Below are positions 1 to 11,460 of a stretch of DNA of 64,000 bases, piece by piece. The notes beneath the pieces were generated by a model. It did no database searches and was not told where the DNA came from. It saw only the letters and a program-made list of their open reading frames with translations. The position numbers were made by a program, and so were the translations under genes. Source of the DNA: Sipunculus nudus (lineage: Eukaryota; Annelida; Sipuncula; Golfingiida; Sipunculidae); NCBI GenBank assembly GCA_026874595.1, contig CM049318.1:44434456-44498455 (forward strand), read 5' to 3'. The stretch's first letter is position 1. Each line of letters starts with the position of its first letter.

Positions 1-1293
1 ATCTCTCTTGAGAAAAGAGCATTAATTTATTTTACAGAAACAGGAAGGTAGGTGGCGCCACCTGTCTGGTTTTCACAAAAATTTTCGAAGATGGATAGAC
101 ATGCTAAATTTAACAATTTCAAGTTTTAAATCCACATGTCAATCCTAGCTTGAATTATCATCCCGGAACCAAATTTTTGGACAGATGGCCCCTATGACCT
201 TCACCTTTGACCTTGTGCCCTCAAAATGGACAGGGGTCTTCCTCTATTGGCTGGTGAACTATATGTGCAAGATAAAAGGTCTGAGATGAAAAGTTTGGCT
301 GAAAATGCATCAACAATCTTTTTAAAGATGTGTTCTGTGACCTTGGCCTTAGACCTTGAGACCCTAAAATCAATTTTTTAATGGGACATATATAAGTCAA
401 GTTTGAGATCCATACATCAAAAATAGCTGGAATTATCATTCGAAAACTAATTTTTTACAGATAGCTCCTGTGGCCTTGACCTTTGACCTTGTGACCCCAA
501 AATTGATATGGATCATCTACTATTGGCACGTAAGCTATATTTCAAGATGGAACATCTGGGATGAAAAGTTTGGCTTAAAATGCATCCACAATATCTTTAA
601 AGATGCGAGTCCAGTGACCTTGACCTTTGACCTGATGACCCTAGAACCTATAGGGTTCTTACTTTATTGGTGGGCCATACATAAGTCACGTTTGCAATCC
701 ATAAGGCTATCAACACTGGAGATATCATAAGAGGTGTGTGATTTTCACCAAATATGGAAATATTAAAAATCAAGGCCACTCTCATGGTAAAGGTCATGAC
801 CCAAATTTAAATAGACCTCATCCCCAAACCCAACTCTCTACATGTTCATAATATGAAAGAAATCTGTCCATTAGTTTTTTATTTATAAAGCTCACAGTAC
901 TGTCAAGTGGCAATTATGGGGGTATTAAAAGGCGTAAAAACAAGAAAAGGATAATAGGTGGCGCCACCAGTTTCCAGCATATCACAAGGCCATCCAAGAT
1001 CTTTGGTCACCTTGATTTTTGGACCAGTCCATGCAAGCTTTCTTGAGATATTTAAGAATTTGTGTTATTTTCAGCAAAAATGGACCTATTCAAGGTCAAG
1101 GTCACTCTCCTAGCAAAGGTCATGACCTCATTTTAAATAGGCTTTGTCCTCTTACTATATCTATGCAAATGTAAAGTTTAAAAAAAGATCAGTGAAATAT
1201 TTTTTTAGTTATCCAGCTCACAAGATTTTTCTGTGGCAGCGGTGACAGGACTGTCGTGAAACCATAGTATCCCAACTTTGTCTGTGGATACAA
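1..1293 (-). mobile_element. Family C Helitron-like element, left part outside window
   Basis: Two kinds of internal tandem unit are visible. One is a ~145-bp unit carrying TGACCTTTGACC (exact at 477 and 621). The other is a ~330-bp unit carrying GGTGGCGCCACC (exact at 51 and 957). The right terminus matches other C copies: a diverged form of ATAGTATCCCCAGAC followed by GTCTGTGGATACAA ending at 1293. In other copies of this family the left end carries the hairpin and CTAG that mark the 3' end of a Helitron read on the minus strand, so this copy is placed on the minus strand. The left end lies before base 1. It is more diverged than the C copies at 23-26 kb. Confidence 0.7.
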
Positions 1294-1587
1294 GTAAACT
1301 ATGAGAAACCTTTTTGACGTACACAGGAATAAATTCCCCACATATTTAAATGAAAATATTATGATCATAACTGTCAACTTACCAATGAAAGGTGTTCTCA
1401 AAAAGTAGGACATTAAGGAAAATTTTACAAACTAAAATTCTTTTTTTTTTCAGATAACAACCATTCAAAGTTTTTTAAAGCTTTGTTTCAATTTTAAATC
1501 ATGGTGTTTGGCATTCATTTTTTGTCGGCAGAGTGTTACACATTCAGAGGAATTTAACAGAGATGTTATACAGATAAAATGAAAAAA
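1294..1587. other. Short single-copy spacer
   Basis: No repeat family is recognised here. A long T-run followed by CAG near 1441-1453 resembles a plus-strand splice acceptor. The minus strand has a good donor-like GGTAAGT near 1376-1382. No open frame connects to either, so no exon is called. Confidence 0.4.
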
Positions 1588-2530
1588 CAAGGGACCCATG
1601 GGTCACGGCACTCAGCTGACTGTGATTGGACTATAAATGTATCATCATTGTGATACTATATCCAGACAATAAAGCTTATGAATGGAACCTGACTGATGGA
1701 TTAATATGGAGTAAAATATAGTGGTTTATATTTTATTAATTTAGGAGGGGCTGACAATAGCGATATATTTGAGCAAATATGAATGTAATGACAGTATACT
1801 AAGCAGTGATGGAATGATGAAAGGAGTTCAACCTGACATGAAGGGATTTATGAATTTGTTACTGTGTGACATGATATCTCTTCAGTCTTGACAAGGTACA
1901 TTATTTTGATGCCCACCATGTCTACATAAGACACAATATTGACATAATTTCTGGCATGTACATAGGTACCTATGGACAAATAGTTATGCAAAATATAAAA
2001 ATATGAATACATCTGATTCATCTTGTTCTTGTTTACTGAGGCTGACATTGAGATAGGGTTTGGAGAAGGGAACAGTGAGGGCAGCAAGAAGGGGTGGATG
2101 TAGAGAGAAACGGAGAGGAAAGAGAGGGGAAGGAGCATTCAACAGTACTTGAACACCTGGTAGGTTAAAATCTAAAATATTATGAAATGTAGATAAAGTC
2201 TGAGAGCAAGAGGTAACCTAGCTAGGCCATAGTTGGTTGATGTGATTGAAGAAATGGTTGCAAATAATATTTTGAGATCTTACCATGCGTTTCCATTGGT
2301 TCCATTTTTTTTAGCTGTTGACAGTTCAACAGTTTACACATTTGTCTAATGAGATCCAATTTATTTAATAAATCTTTTTTTTCAATTTTATGATATGTAT
2401 ACAGTTGCCATAATGTCTCCACTCTACAAGTGGAATGAATTGATGGGGGGGAGATTTTGATATTACACCTCTGTCTCTCTGTAGATATTTTCTTTAATTA
2501 TTAAATTTTATGCTATAGCAATAGAACTAT
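1588..2530 (+). mobile_element. Family G element, 5' part
   Basis: Starts with CAAGGGACCCATGGGTCA and CACTCAGCTGA, the same type of 5' head as families A and F, but with a different body. The body matches 51976-52560 (shared stretch around GGTTTATATTTTATTAATTT and AGGAGGGG). Its distal part, about 2170-2460, matches 61975-62345 (AGATAAAGTCT, GACAGTTCA, AGTTTACACATTTG). No 3' hairpin is found before the DE element starting at 2650, so the 3' end is missing or unrecognised. Bases 2531-2649 hold nothing I can assign. Confidence 0.55.
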
Positions 2531-2649
2531 TGTTCACAGTGCCAAGGAGCAAGGACTCAGTACGGTGAAGAAGGGGATGGTGGGAGTTACAACACCCTTG
2601 CATATACATACTGGATATGAAATTAAATTCAACAGTGCTTATAAGAAAA

Positions 2650-3962
2650 CAAGGCCTACAGGCCTTATGCAAACCTGTGCATTGGGAAATATATCAGGTA
2701 TAATGCTACAATGCTGGACCATTACTTCTCATGTATATAAACAATGCAAGTACTAAACATTTTGAATAAGAAACAATTACACAAACATCACTGCTGAAAT
2801 TCTAGCATGGGTGCACACAACACAAAAATGATTGTAGCTGGCACCACCAGTTCTTGTATACAACGAAGCTATTCAACATGTATAAATATGCCCAATTTCA
2901 GGCTGATATTTCAAATTCCTCTGTAGAAATAAGCAGGCACATACACTTTGCAAATTCATTGTAGGTGGCGACATCTCTCTTGTGATAGAGACAGCAATCA
3001 AAGACACATAGACAGTTCAAAATATCAGGCCAATACATCAAACTTACCTGAGTCTGATGCATGGGGCTGACGAGGCATAGGTGAGAAGGGCAGTTGCCCT
3101 GAATGGACTGTGACAAATTTGCTAGCTCAGGCTACTGCACTGAGTGAAATCATGACCTGCACCTGGTTAGACTGAGTGAACTTTTGACCTGTACCTGACT
3201 GCACTGAGTGAACTCTTGACCTGTTGCCTAATCTGATATAGTTGGCAGTCTGCCAAAGCTATTAATAGATCCAGACTGACCTTTGGCCTGTTGCTAAATC
3301 TGAAATAGTAGCCACACCATTGCATAAGCTCACAGATTGGCTCCACATGCAGCCCTGAGGGGCATGACACCCATGAGGTGATCAAATGGTGCCCATGAGG
3401 TGTTCATATGTCACCCATGAGGTGATCACATGCCTTGTGCTTGGCTGCACTGATTGAACTCTTGACCTATATCTGGCTGCACTAAATGAACTCTTGATCT
3501 GTCGCCAAATCTGAAACAGTTTGCAGTTTCTCAACCTATTTAAAGATACAGACACAATCTTGGCCTGTTGGTAAATCTGTTTACACATACTGAAAGACTG
3601 AAATGTTTTTTTTTAAGCTGACATATTCATAAACTTTTTATCAAAATATCAAGAATAATAAAGGATATAGTCCTTTCATTGTTACAGGTCCAATAATTCT
3701 GCCAAAAATTATTCAAGTAAACTTGAACAAAGGCCACCTACAAATAACTTTTGTGCAATGTTACAGAAGTTATAATTGAACCAATAATTTTGTAGAAGAA
3801 CAGTTTTGCAGTCCTCAGTTTGAAATAGACATAATACTGGCCATAAGACAAATTAAGCTTTTCTGATATGATTGAAAGAACCATGTCCTAGGATAATTCT
3901 TTTGAAATATTGAACAATTTGGCTTGGCAGTTTTGGAGGAGAAGATTTTTTAAAGGTTTTTA
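2650..3962 (+). mobile_element. Family DE element, internally deleted and 3'-truncated
   Basis: Begins with CAAGGCCTACAGGCCT, a near-perfect palindrome, followed by the body shared with copies at 22300, 43508 and 47062, including tandem ACTGCACTGAGTGAACT units at 3135-3260. Near 3905 the sequence jumps from the TGAAAGAACCATGTCC segment straight to GAACAATTTGGCTTGGCAG and the GGAGGAGAAGATTTTT block. In the 22300 copy these blocks lie about 700 bp apart, so this copy has an internal deletion. The 3' terminus CACAGGTTCGCTAAAAA is absent. Confidence 0.75.
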
Positions 3963-4271
3963 TCACTTGGACAAAGTCATACTGCAGGCACATGTATTAT
4001 CTAGTTAATTTATATACATATTCTTTTAAAACTATTCTTTTAATACTTTTCTGTTATTTCATAGTTCCAATTAAGCAGACCTTCATTCAGTATCTAGATT
4101 ATGTTAATTTATATTTTGAAAATTAAATGAACCATTTTTTCATGATATTAATTTATTTGATTATGTAATATGAGAATATAAGTAACTGTTCATATTTTAT
4201 TATTTAATATCTGAAATTTTGATATCAAATAATTAGATCCTGTTATGTACAAAATTTAAAGTACAAGATTG
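3963..4271. other. AT-rich spacer, nothing recognised
   Basis: Very AT-rich, with no open frame and no match to the repeat families in this window. It separates the truncated DE copy from the long inverted repeat. Confidence 0.4.
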
Positions 4272-4855
4272 TTTAATACCAAATTTATTGTGAAACTGAT
4301 TTAAATAATATTTTATTTGTTTTGTAAAATTGATGTAAGTTTAAATCACTCTCCATATTCCTAAATTATCCTATGCTTCTTTTGCTGCTATGAAGAAGGG
4401 CATGCCTGAAGAATAAAAGTCATGCTTGCTTCCATTATTGTAAAGTTTACCACCTCTCTGTTCACTCTCGAGATGTATTATGTGATGGAATAAAAAATGG
4501 CATCACATCCAAATGAACATGTACACCCGAGAAGATGGGGTACTTTTGTCTCCAGTTTGGTTCTGTCCAGAATCTTGACGTAAACAGTATTTTTATTGGA
4601 TATATTTATAAGCCCTACATAAATTCCTCTCCTGATACATACATAAAGGATTGAATTGTCAGCTTTGATACTAAATAATAATATGCAATAATCATGAATA
4701 ATTCCTCTGGAGACAAATTTTTAGTTACACTGAAAATCTTTATTTATTGACTATAAATTTATGTGAAATATATATGAAAATAATATAAAGTGTACAAGTA
4801 TGCATATAATTATAAATCAATATTTCACATATGCCAAGGCCTTTACAATGGGTTG
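4272..4855 (+). repeat. Left arm of the long inverted repeat
   Basis: Runs from TTTAATACCAAATTTATTG to ACAATGGGTTG and pairs with 5924-6660. The largest difference seen is an extra segment of about 20 bp in the right arm near 6209-6228. The right arm also carries a 95-bp tandem duplication that this arm lacks. Confidence 0.8.
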
Positions 4856-4894
4856 TCCTGTTTCTGTTTTGAATGTAACTAACTTGTTTGGACT

Positions 4895-5014
4895 GAAAAA
4901 CAAAGCATGCCAGACCAGCATCAGGAAAAACAAAGCATGCCAGATCAGCATCAGGAAAAATAAAGAATGCCAGACCAGCATCAGGAAAAACAAAGCATGC
5001 CAGACCAGCATCAG
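4895..5014 (+). repeat. 30-bp minisatellite, four units
   Basis: Four head-to-tail 30-bp units containing CAAAGCATGCCAGACCAGCA, with two or three substitutions between units. Because 30 is a multiple of three, several frames stay open on both strands and give decapeptide-repeat translations. I treat those as a by-product. The array lies in the loop of the inverted repeat, just inside the left arm. Confidence 0.9.
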
Positions 5015-5500
5015 TATTTACCAATGTTTTTTTTTCTCCTTGTGATCATCTCCTGATGATACAAAAGTTCATAAAACCACACCATTCAAACATCAGATAA
5101 GATATCACCTGAGCTTGATAAGATAGGAAAATATTAACCCTCCAGTGAGACTGGGATGGTGTTTCTACTGATAAAACCTTGGTTAACAGAGGAAGATGTC
5201 CATGCACTCATCACATGCATTGTTATCTGTCAGTCACAGCAAGAGAAACCCTAAATACATCACCTAGTTTCTTGGAACAAAAGGAAAGGTCAGGATCCCA
5301 GTCTGTCTTAGGAGTGTGCTTTTCAGTCACAGGATACATGTGAATGCAAGCCCAGAAATGTGTTCCACTCCCCCATGAGTCATCTCAGCCCACTGGAACA
5401 AAGGTGCAACCTCATACCAGTATAACTTTCCCCTCTTCCAATACACTAATTGCCCTATCTCACAATGATAAAAAACAGACATGGGGTCTATTACAGTTGT

Positions 5501-5630
5501 TCTATTACTACTACTATTACTATTACTTTCAATTTCTGATATTACTATTACCATTACCACATTTTATCTTCTATTACTATTACTATTACTATTACTGGGG
5601 TATCTATTACTATTACTATTACTATTACTT
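5501..5630 (+). repeat. (TATTAC)n / (ATTACT)n microsatellite
   Basis: Interrupted hexanucleotide tract. The purest blocks are at about 5569-5596 and 5603-5630. Tyrosine-rich translation of this tract is an artefact. It lies in the loop of the inverted repeat. Confidence 0.9.
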
Positions 5631-5923
5631 AAACTGATGGTAGGATTCTAGACCTTGCACAGCCATGAGTGCTATAATCTAGCACCACAATCACATGTTT
5701 AAATAATATTGAAAGCAACTATATCATCCAGTTACCTACACAATTTTCTTATACTGTGTTTGTCATTTTCAAGACGCCTAATAATAATGGAGATCTTAAT
5801 TATTTCAGCTTCTTTAATTCTGTATTTTTTTAATATTTTGAAACCTCAATGATCGTTATTGGGGTGATTCAAGTCGAATTTATAAGATAATTGTATGAAC
5901 TCATGAATACATGTTACTTAAAG

Positions 5924-6660
5924 CAACCCATTGTAAAGGCCTTGGCATATGTAAAATATTGATTTATAATTATATGCATACTTGTTCATTTTTATTTTTA
6001 AATATATTTCACATAAATTTATTTTATAGTACATACTTCCGTTTAGATTTAATCTTCGTTCTCATAGTCAATAAATAAAGATTTTCAATGTAACTAAAAA
6101 TTGTCTATAGAGGAATTATTCATGATTATTGCATATTATTATTTAGTATCATAGCTGACAATTCAATCCTTTATGTATGTATCAGGAGAGGAATTTATGT
6201 AGGGCTGAGTCCTGTTTCCAAATCCTTATAAATATATCCAATAAAAATACTTTTTACGTCAAGATTCTGGACAGAACCAAACTGGAGACAAAAGTTCCCC
6301 ATCTTCTCGGGTGTATATGTTCATTTGGATGTGATGCCATGTTTTATTCCATCACATAATACATCTCGAGAGTGAACAGAGAGGTGGTAAACTTTACAAT
6401 AATGGAAGCAAGCATGACTTTTATTCTTCAGGACTTCTTTATTCCATCACATAATACATCTCGAGAGTGAACAGAGAGGTGGTAAACTTTACAATAATGG
6501 AAGCAAGCATGACTTTTATTCTTCAGGCATGCCCTTCTTCAGAGCAGCAAAAGAAACATAGGATAATTTAGGAATATGGAGAGTGATTTAAACTTACATC
6601 AATTTTACAAAACAAATAAAATATTATTTAAATCACTTTCACAATAAATTTGGTATCAAA
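5924..6660 (-). repeat. Right arm of the long inverted repeat
   Basis: Reverse complement of 4272-4855, running from CAACCCATTGTAAAGGC to ACAATAAATTTGGTATCAAA. It is about 150 bp longer than the left arm, because of a 95-bp tandem duplication, an extra segment of about 20 bp and small indels. It ends at the family A head at 6661. Confidence 0.8.
6345..6527 (+). repeat. 95-bp tandem duplication inside the right arm
   Basis: The segment from TATTCCATCACATAATACAT to TTTATTCTTCAGG occurs at 6345-6432 and again at 6440-6527, apparently identical, joined by ACTTCTT. The left arm has one copy, so the duplication arose after the inverted repeat formed. Confidence 0.9.
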
Positions 6661-7042
6661 CAAGGGACCTATGGGTCACGACGCTCAGCTGTTATATATG
6701 ATAAAAAAATATTTTTTAGAAATGAGGCACATGCTGGTTTTGTGTGGTAATAAATATAAGCTGTATTATGAGTTGTATGTATGATTTTGATAGTATCTTT
6801 GGAGACAGGGAAGAGGATTGATTTCATTTATTTTATTAACAAATGGAGTGCTATTGTCACACAGATTTTGACTTGGCCATATAACTTATAAGCAGAACAT
6901 GTAATATAAGAGTTTAACTATTTATTAAAAAAATTACAAATATTGTCCCAAATATAATTTTTATTAAAAATAATAAGAGAATCATATGATTTTTTAAAAT
7001 GAAATATAACTGATATGATTATTAAAATAATATTAAAGAATA

Positions 7043-7066
7043 TATTCATGAATGCATTCATGAATA
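7043..7066. repeat. 24-bp perfect palindrome conserved in family A
   Basis: TATTCATGAATG followed directly by its exact reverse complement. The same palindrome lies at 16883-16906, 19244-19267, 48836-48859, 55495-55518 and 58622-58645. A shorter remnant is at 34192-34209. Confidence 0.9.
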
Positions 7067-9172
7067 CATTTTGAAAGTATTTGCACCAGTATTCATATAC
7101 TTTCATTTTTACCTGAAATCCCATTCTTTATGCAAGAAATTTTATAATGGAGTACATAATCATATACGTATTTAAATACAATTACAAAGTATTTGCACCA
7201 TGTCTGGTATTTATTCAGTTTTCACCAAACAATGATTTTGAGAATCCAGAATATACAAAATTCACACATTTAAATAATGATCATAAGTACCTGGTTTTAT
7301 GGCTTTTATTTATATTAAAAAATAACTGTAAAAAATTCATTTTGGACTAATTTCACATCAATGTACACACTAGACACAGTAGGAATCTAGGTTAATATTA
7401 TCAACTGCATCTTTGTCTATCATTAATTTCCTTCATATAATCCCTAATGATTAGTAATGAATAATATGATTTACTTCTTTATCATTAAAAATGAACTGAA
7501 AAATGCCATAGGTGACTGCATGGTGTTATTTGGAATATGTGATATTCTACCCATCGATACAAGATTCTTATATCATCAGTAACTGCAAGTTAATTTCCTG
7601 TTATTATAAACTAACAAATGCCTTTTCTATTTTTCTTTAATTTGTTATTAAAAACCAAGAAAAATTTATTAATTTATTGTTTATTGTTATGTTGTTTGTT
7701 AAAAGTACTAGATGAGTTGGGTTGGACACCTGGATCAACTGTGGCTGGCCATAAGCTGCCTGGATTCTCGCCTCAAGCGTGCATAATTTGATGAAAGGTC
7801 AACAAGGTCAACATACAGGTGACTCAAGAGGGGCTGGAGAGAGCCAAAGTCAGACAGGGTCTCATAAAAAACATTAATAAAAGCTACAATATTTGGCCAA
7901 TTTCTTTCAGCTTTCTAAACTAAAAAGCTGAAATCCTTATGTGTGCATGATATGAGAATTATATCAACAGTGCTCTCAGGAAACAAACGTGCCATGGTCA
8001 CACTTGGGCAAAATTTAAGGTACTAATTTTATATTCATACTAATAACTTATAAAATTTGAAAAATTCAGAACTAATTTTGGGTATTCAATTGAATCTTGA
8101 TTAAATAATGTTACATCCCTGACAATAAAATCTCTAGCTTCAGCAATGCCCTTGTTAAGGGAGTAAATATATTTCTTGATTTTTTACAAAGTGCATTATG
8201 TTTGGGCCCATAACTTAAAAAAATACACAATACTGACATCATTTCTGGCATGTGCATAGCGAATGTATAGAAAAATATGTATATTATATATGATCAAAGT
8301 CAGATCTGTGGTTTTGATATTAGGCAGTCTTAAAGTGTAACAATGAGTTTTTAATGGAAAAATGAAGTTTTTCATTGATATCTCGAAGGAATTAAGTCCT
8401 AGTGACCAAATTCTTGGCATGGTAGGGGATTTTGGAGAAATCTAACTGTATGCTAAATTTAAGGAACTTAGAGCTGAAGCTCGGGAGCTGAGCTCTAGCA
8501 AACTGCATAACACTAGCAATATGTGACATGGTGCTTGAAAACTTGAATAAAATCTACAGTTTTTGATCAACTGGTTTCAAATTTTTGGTGTTAACAGTTG
8601 AAATGCTAACAAAAACAAGCTGAGAAAATTAAATCCACAGCAGTTACAGCAAAAAAACGTGCCATGGTCAAAGTTGGGCAAAATTTAAGGTACCAATTTT
8701 TTATTTTTGCTAATATTTTTAAAAATTTAAAAGATTTTGATCTAATTTTGGGTATACAATTTAATTTTGATTAATAAAAGTAATATTACTGGAAAAAAAA
8801 GTGCTTAGCTTTAACAAGTTTTGTGTTAAGTGATAAAATTTCTTTCCTGATTATTTACAAAATGCATTATGTTTGGGCCCATAACTTTTTTAAATTATAT
8901 AATACAGACCCAATTTCTGGCATGTACATAGGAATTATATAGAGGATTATTTATAGGAAATATGAGGAAATACAGATGAGTGGTTTTGATATTAGGCAGT
9001 CCTGAAGTGTGAAAATAGGTTTTTAATAAAAAATTGAGGTTTTTCCTTAATTTCTCAAAGGAATGAAGTCGCAAAGACCCAGTTTTCGGCTTGGTAGGAG
9101 ATCTTGGGGACATCTAACATTATGCTGAATTTTGGATTCCTAGGTCTTACGGTTTCAAAACGTGCCACATCT

Positions 9173-9206
9173 ACGGACGGACGGACGGACAGACGGACGG
9201 ACGATG
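9173..9206 (+). repeat. (ACGG)n microsatellite of family A
   Basis: Tetranucleotide tract with one ACAG interruption. Its length differs between A copies; the tract near 19025-19084 is about 60 bp. Read on the minus strand it gives the four-residue repeat RPSV, a spurious translation. Confidence 0.95.
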
Positions 9207-9225
9207 GACAATGGACCACGACTAT

Positions 9226-9254
9226 AGCTCAGATGACTTATAGTCAGCTGAGCT
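9226..9254 (+). terminator. Family A 3' stem-loop
   Basis: AGCTCAGATGACT and AGTCAGCTGAGCT form a 13-bp stem with one mismatch around the loop TAT, followed by AAAAA. This hairpin is repeated at the end of every complete A copy (for example 19102-19130 and 21455-21483) and, with small changes, at the end of the B copies. It matches the position of the rolling-circle 3' hairpin, not a transcription terminator. Confidence 0.85.
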
Positions 9255-9259
9255 AAAAA

Positions 9260-10488
9260 TCATGTACTTTCAAGTGGCAATGATGGGGTATTAATTTTCA
9301 AGGTCAAGGCCACTCTAATAGGAAAGGTCATGACCCCAATTTATGAATACATCATCCCATAACCCATGTCTATGTATATGCATAATATGAAAGAAATCTG
9401 TCCATTAGTTTTTGACTTATAATGCTCACAGGTTATAAATGTACTGTTAAGTGGCAATAATGGGGTATTAAACGGCACGAAAACAAGTAAAAGAATAACA
9501 GGTGGCGCCACCTGTTTTCGGAACATGACATTACTATCCAAGATCTTCGGTCAAGTTGATTGTTGGACCAATGCATGCATCCCTTATTGAGAAATTAATG
9601 ATTTTGTGTGATTTTCACCATATATGGCAATATTCAAGGTCAAGGCCACTCATTGGAAAGGTCATGACCCCTATTCAAATAAACATTATCCTATAACCCA
9701 TATCCATGTATATGCATAATATGAAAGAAATTTGTCCATTAGTTTTTGACTTATAATGCTCACAGTACTAATAAATGGCAATGATGGGGTATTAAACGGC
9801 ACAAAACAAGTAAAAGAATAACAGGTGACGCCACCTGTTTCCGGTACATGACAATACTTTCCAAGATCTTTGAACATGTTGATTTTTGGACCAATGCATG
9901 CATCCCTTATTGAGATATTAATGATTTTGTGCAATTTTCACCATATATGGCAATATTCAAGGTCAAGGCCACTCTCATAGGAAAGGTCATGACCCCAATT
10001 TAAATAAACATCATCCCATAACCCATATCTATGTATTTGCATAATATGAAAGAAATCTGTCCATTAGTTTTTGACTTATAATGCTCACAGTACTGTCAAG
10101 TAGCAATTTTGGGGATATTAAACGGCATGAAAACAAGTAAAGAATAATAGGTGGCGCCACCAGTTTCTGGAACATGACAACCCTATCCATGATCTTCGAT
10201 CAACTTGATTTTGGGATCAATCCATGCAAGTTTTCTTGAGATATTTAAGAATTTGTGTGATTTTCCCCAAAATTGAACCTATTCAAGGTCAAGGTCACTC
10301 TCTTAGTTGAGGTCATGACCTCATTTTAAATAGGCGTTGTCCTCTCACCCATATCTATACATATACCAAGTTTGGTAAAGATCCGTGAAATATTTTTTGA
10401 GTTATTGTGTCCAAAAGAAATCTCTGCGGCGGGGGCGGCGCGACCGTGCCTAAACCATAGTATCTCCAGACTATGTCTGGCGATACAA
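9260..10488 (-). mobile_element. Family C element, left end missing
   Basis: Three ~330-bp monomers, each with AAGGTCAAGGCCACTC and a GGTGGCGCCACC palindrome (exact at 9501 and 10150, mutated to GGTGACGCCACC near 9822). A CGG-rich tract at about 10430-10443 and the C terminus TATGTCTGGCGATACAA close it at 10488. The next base is T, so on the minus strand the element is preceded by A, as Helitrons prefer. The CTAG-bearing end is absent; an A element abuts instead. Confidence 0.75.
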
Positions 10489-11460
10489 TTAATTATTATA
10501 AGAATTATTAAGGGGATTATTCTTGTAAAATATTAAACAAATTGGCCACAGTGGCTTAAGTCAAAAAATGTTTTGCAGGTTTATAACTCATATGGGAAAA
10601 TAAAGCAAAACGGCTAAGTTAAGCTTCCCATAACTCAGCCAAAAATCACTGAACCAAAACCATTTGAACAAACTTGAATTAACAACATCTAAGGATAATT
10701 AATGTGCGAGATTTAAGAATTTGGCCCAGTGGTTTTTGAGAAGAACATCTTTGTAGCCGCTGAGCTAAAATGGGCTGTTATGGCATATGACTAAATTCAG
10801 CTTCCCATAACTCAGCCAAAAGTCACTGAACTGAGACCATTTTAACAAACTTCAGAAAGCACTACCCTAGGATCATTTCTGTGCGATATTAAACAATTTG
10901 GCCATATGGTTTCAGAGAAGTTTTTTGTAGCTGTCAGTATGATATGGGCACTGATGACCCCCGTACAAAAAAAGGCTGATGCAGGTGGCGCCACCAATAC
11001 CTCAATTTCAGATATGACTCATGTGACCAACATTTGCATAAAATTTGGTGATGATAGCTCCAGCCGTTTCTCAGATTGTAATTTTAGTATGCTTTTTTGG
11101 ACAGATGACTAAGTTAAACTATCTGTAACTCTGCCAAAAATCACCGAACTTAAACCATTCGAACAAACTTGAGAGAGATTGTTTCAGGGATCATTTCTGT
11201 GAAATATTGGACATTTTGGCTGAACAGTTTTGGAGAAGAAGATTTTTAAAGCTTTTTTAGCTTTTTCCATATAAAATCTAAGAAAATGCAGTTAGCCAAA
11301 AAATAAGCAAAATCCGACAGAGTTTTTTAGATGACTAATTTTTTGCATAAAATTTCGTGATTCTAACTCTTGCCGTTTTTAAGATAGTATAGGTTAACGT
11401 ACAGACGACGGACGACGGACGACGCCACACCATCGCATAAGCTCACAGGTTCGCTAAAAA
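10489..11460 (+). mobile_element. Family DE element, 3' part
   Basis: Contains the ACTCAGCCAAAAATCACTGA units, one GGTGGCGCCACC at 10984, and the full 3' end: a GACGACGG-type tract, CACCATCGCATAAGCTCACA and GGTTCGCTAAAAA. Its 5' side is cut where the C terminus joins at 10488. It joins family A sequence at 11461, and in intact A copies the same place reads AAACTAAAAAGCTGAAATCC, so this DE end sits inside an A copy. Confidence 0.75.

Larger units (their letters stand above)
4272..6660. mobile_element. Long inverted-repeat (foldback-like) element, cut on the right by family A
   Basis: Two arms, 4272-4855 and 5924-6660, are reverse complements at high identity (about 95% by eye over the stretches compared) and enclose a loop of about 1.07 kb. 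The loop holds a 30-bp minisatellite and a (TATTAC)n microsatellite. No transposase frame is present. The right arm stops where the family A head begins at 6661, so the original right end may extend further. It could be a foldback DNA transposon or a palindromic duplication; the sequence alone does not decide. Confidence 0.75.
6661..9259 (+). mobile_element. Family A Helentron-like element, complete
   Basis: Head CAAGGGACCTATGGGTCACG followed by GCTCAGCTG. The body has two diverged tandem monomers of about 675 bp; GCATTATGTTTGGGCCCATA recurs near 8191 and 8863. Then come a (ACGG)n tract and a 3' stem-loop ending GCTGAGCTAAAAA. GCTCAGCTG near the start is the inverse of CAGCTGAGC near the end, the subterminal inverted repeat expected of Helentron-type non-autonomous elements. 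No replicase or helicase frame is present. A 13-bp deletion near 6773 breaks a short frame that is open in most other copies. Confidence 0.8.

Noticed and set aside
1189-1453. Possible minus-strand exon with a GGTAAGT donor and a plus-strand T-run plus CAG acceptor
   Set aside because: The signals are on opposite strands, and the frame enters the end of a C element.
4895-5014. CRISPR-like repeat array
   Set aside because: The 30-bp units are directly adjacent with no spacers, and the genome is eukaryotic.
4740-5045. Frames with decapeptide repeats on both strands over the 30-bp minisatellite
   Set aside because: A unit length divisible by three keeps several frames open; frames on both strands overlap, so coding is unlikely.
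5344-5637. Tyrosine-rich frame ending in long Y runs
   Set aside because: Produced by the (TATTAC)n microsatellite.
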